Part shown: one piece after another, positions 32,111 through 32,799 of the stretch
Layout: the number at the start of each line of letters is the position of its first letter
Numbering within the stretch: position 1 is the stretch's first letter
From: Bacteroidota bacterium
GTDB taxonomy: Bacteria > Bacteroidota > Bacteroidia > Bacteroidales > CAJPTX01
Length of the DNA stretch: 32,799 bases
Direction of reading: 5' to 3'
Assembly (NCBI GenBank): GCA_002748015.1
Contig: PDRH01000026.1
Span: 1-32,799 of the forward strand
The notes under the pieces: model-generated
Seen by the model: only the letters and a program-made list of their open reading frames with translations
The model's database searches: none
What the model was told of the DNA's origin: nothing
Position numbers and translations under genes: made by a program

Positions 32111-32799
32111 ATGAAAGTCCCCTTTTCCCCCCCCTACATAGATGAATCGGTAATCACCGAGGTCAATGCGTCTTTGGCTTCGGGCTGGATTACCACCGGC
32201 CCGAAGGTAAAGGCGCTCGAGGAGCTCCTAGAGGCGCAAACGGGTGCAGGTCGTACGCTATGCGTAAACTCCTGGACTTCGGGGGCTATACTTGTCCTCC
32301 GTTGGCTTGGGTTGCAACCCGGGGATGAGGTTATTCTCCCGGCCTATACGTATAGCGCTACGGCTCTAGCAGTCCTTCATGCTGGTGGAACGCCGGTCAT
32401 GGTGGATGTTGAGGATGATTTCAATATTTCGCTGGAAGCCATCCGGAAGGCCATCACTCCAAGGACAAAGGCTATAATACCGGTAGATATTGCCGGTTAT
32501 CCCTGCGACTACGATGCGATTATGGCGCTCGTGCAGGAACAGCCTGTACGTCAGCTTTTCAACCCGACCTCGGAGGTGCAGGGGTACTTGGGGCGTATCC
32601 TCGTGATGAATGATGCGGCGCACTCCCTTGGGGCAACAGCGCTCAATGGACAGAAAACCGGTGCGTGCTGCGACATTGCCGTATTTTCCCTCCATGCGGT
32701 GAAGAACGTAACCACAGCGGAGGGAGGGGCAATATGCCTGAACCTGCCGTCTCCCTTTGATAATGGTAGCCTCTATGCAGATATGCGCCTCATGACGCT
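32111..32799 (+). CDS. DegT/ArnB-like sugar aminotransferase, 3'-truncated by the window edge
   Basis: At least 229 residues are visible and the frame is open to the end of the window. The N-terminus reads MKVPFSPPYIDESVITEV, then SGWITTGPKVKALEELL, close to ArnB/PseC-type enzymes. VNSWTSGAILVLRWLGLQPG and VILPAYTYSATALAVLHAGG form the cofactor region. NDAAHSLGA holds the PLP-contacting Asp, and the Schiff-base lysine is in SLHAVKNVTTAEGGA. It should aminate a 4-keto nucleotide sugar. It is the third DegT-type enzyme in the window. A C8 run at 32127-32134, only six codons into the gene, codes for Ser-Pro-Pro; a slip there would abolish the product. Confidence 0.88.
   Translation, partial: MKVPFSPPYIDESVITEVNASLASGWITTGPKVKALEELLEAQTGAGRTLCVNSWTSGAILVLRWLGLQPGDEVILPAYTYSATALAVLHAGGTPVMVDVEDDFNISLEAIRKAITPRTKAIIPVDIAGYPCDYDAIMALVQEQPVRQLFNPTSEVQGYLGRILVMNDAAHSLGATALNGQKTGACCDIAVFSLHAVKNVTTAEGGAICLNLPSPFDNGSLYADMRLMT

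Noticed and set aside
1..32799. CRISPR arrays, tRNA or rRNA genes, insertion sequences, attachment sites
   Set aside because: I saw no regularly spaced repeats, cloverleaf-like segments, rRNA motifs, transposase genes or flanking direct repeats.

Overview
The window looks like a chromosomal surface-polysaccharide (O-antigen or capsule type) biosynthesis locus from a member of the Bacteroidota. The main evidence is a recurring promoter element, TA(C/T)CTTTG, which is the TAnnTTTG -7 box of this phylum. It sits upstream of most transcription units on both strands. The DNA is fairly GC-rich for the phylum. Gene content is dominated by nucleotide-sugar enzymes, glycosyltransferases, a Wzx flippase and an EpsG-like polymerase. 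I see no rRNA, tRNA, CRISPR array or intact insertion sequence.

Layout. (1) 1-2245: the 3' part of an unrecognised gene, then a methyl-accepting chemotaxis protein, closed by a strong terminator at 2268-2301. (2) 2316-9922: a tight operon with wecB and wecC (UDP-ManNAcA), a LegB-like 4,6-dehydratase, a LegC-like aminotransferase, a PglD/NeuD/LegH-like acetyltransferase, a GT-B glycosyltransferase and a PtmE-like CBS/nucleotidyltransferase. It ends in two hairpins. (3) about 10178-18799: a UDP-hexose 4-epimerase, rmlA, rmlB (no rmlC or rmlD), a Wzx flippase, a VioA-like aminotransferase, an embedded RloA/RloB-type (AbiL-like) ATPase/TOPRIM pair, and a first ATP-grasp ligase. (4) 19020-25026: a second ATP-grasp ligase broken by a G10 tract, a third ATP-grasp ligase, an unusual PLP-fold protein, a GNAT acetyltransferase, a WecF/GT56-like glycosyltransferase and an EpsG-like polymerase. 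(5) 25160-26980: a fused LicC-like cytidylyltransferase and class I/II aminotransferase, convergent with a minus-strand pair (LicD-like transferase and a GT4-like glycosyltransferase, 28854 to 26984). (6) about 29062 to the end: a CptA/EptA-type phosphoethanolamine transferase, a GT2 glycosyltransferase and a truncated DegT aminotransferase, each with its own promoter.

How the parts fit. WecB/WecC should supply ManNAcA. LegB/LegC/LegH-like enzymes should supply a 2,4-diamino-2,4,6-trideoxyhexose. RmlA/RmlB plus the VioA-like enzyme should supply a dTDP-4-amino-4,6-dideoxyhexose. The ATP-grasp ligases plus GNAT may decorate an amino sugar with an (acetylated) amino acid. The LicC-aminotransferase fusion, LicD and the phosphoethanolamine transferase suggest phospho-amino-alcohol decoration. 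Wzx and the EpsG-like protein would flip and polymerise the repeat unit. No initiating sugar-phosphate transferase is seen here.

Most interesting items: the apparently phase-variable (currently OFF) ATP-grasp gene at a G10 tract; a G9 tract that would fuse the LegC-like and LegH-like proteins if one G were lost; a defence-type ATPase/TOPRIM pair translationally interlocked with sugar genes; and the LicC-aminotransferase fusion beside LicD.
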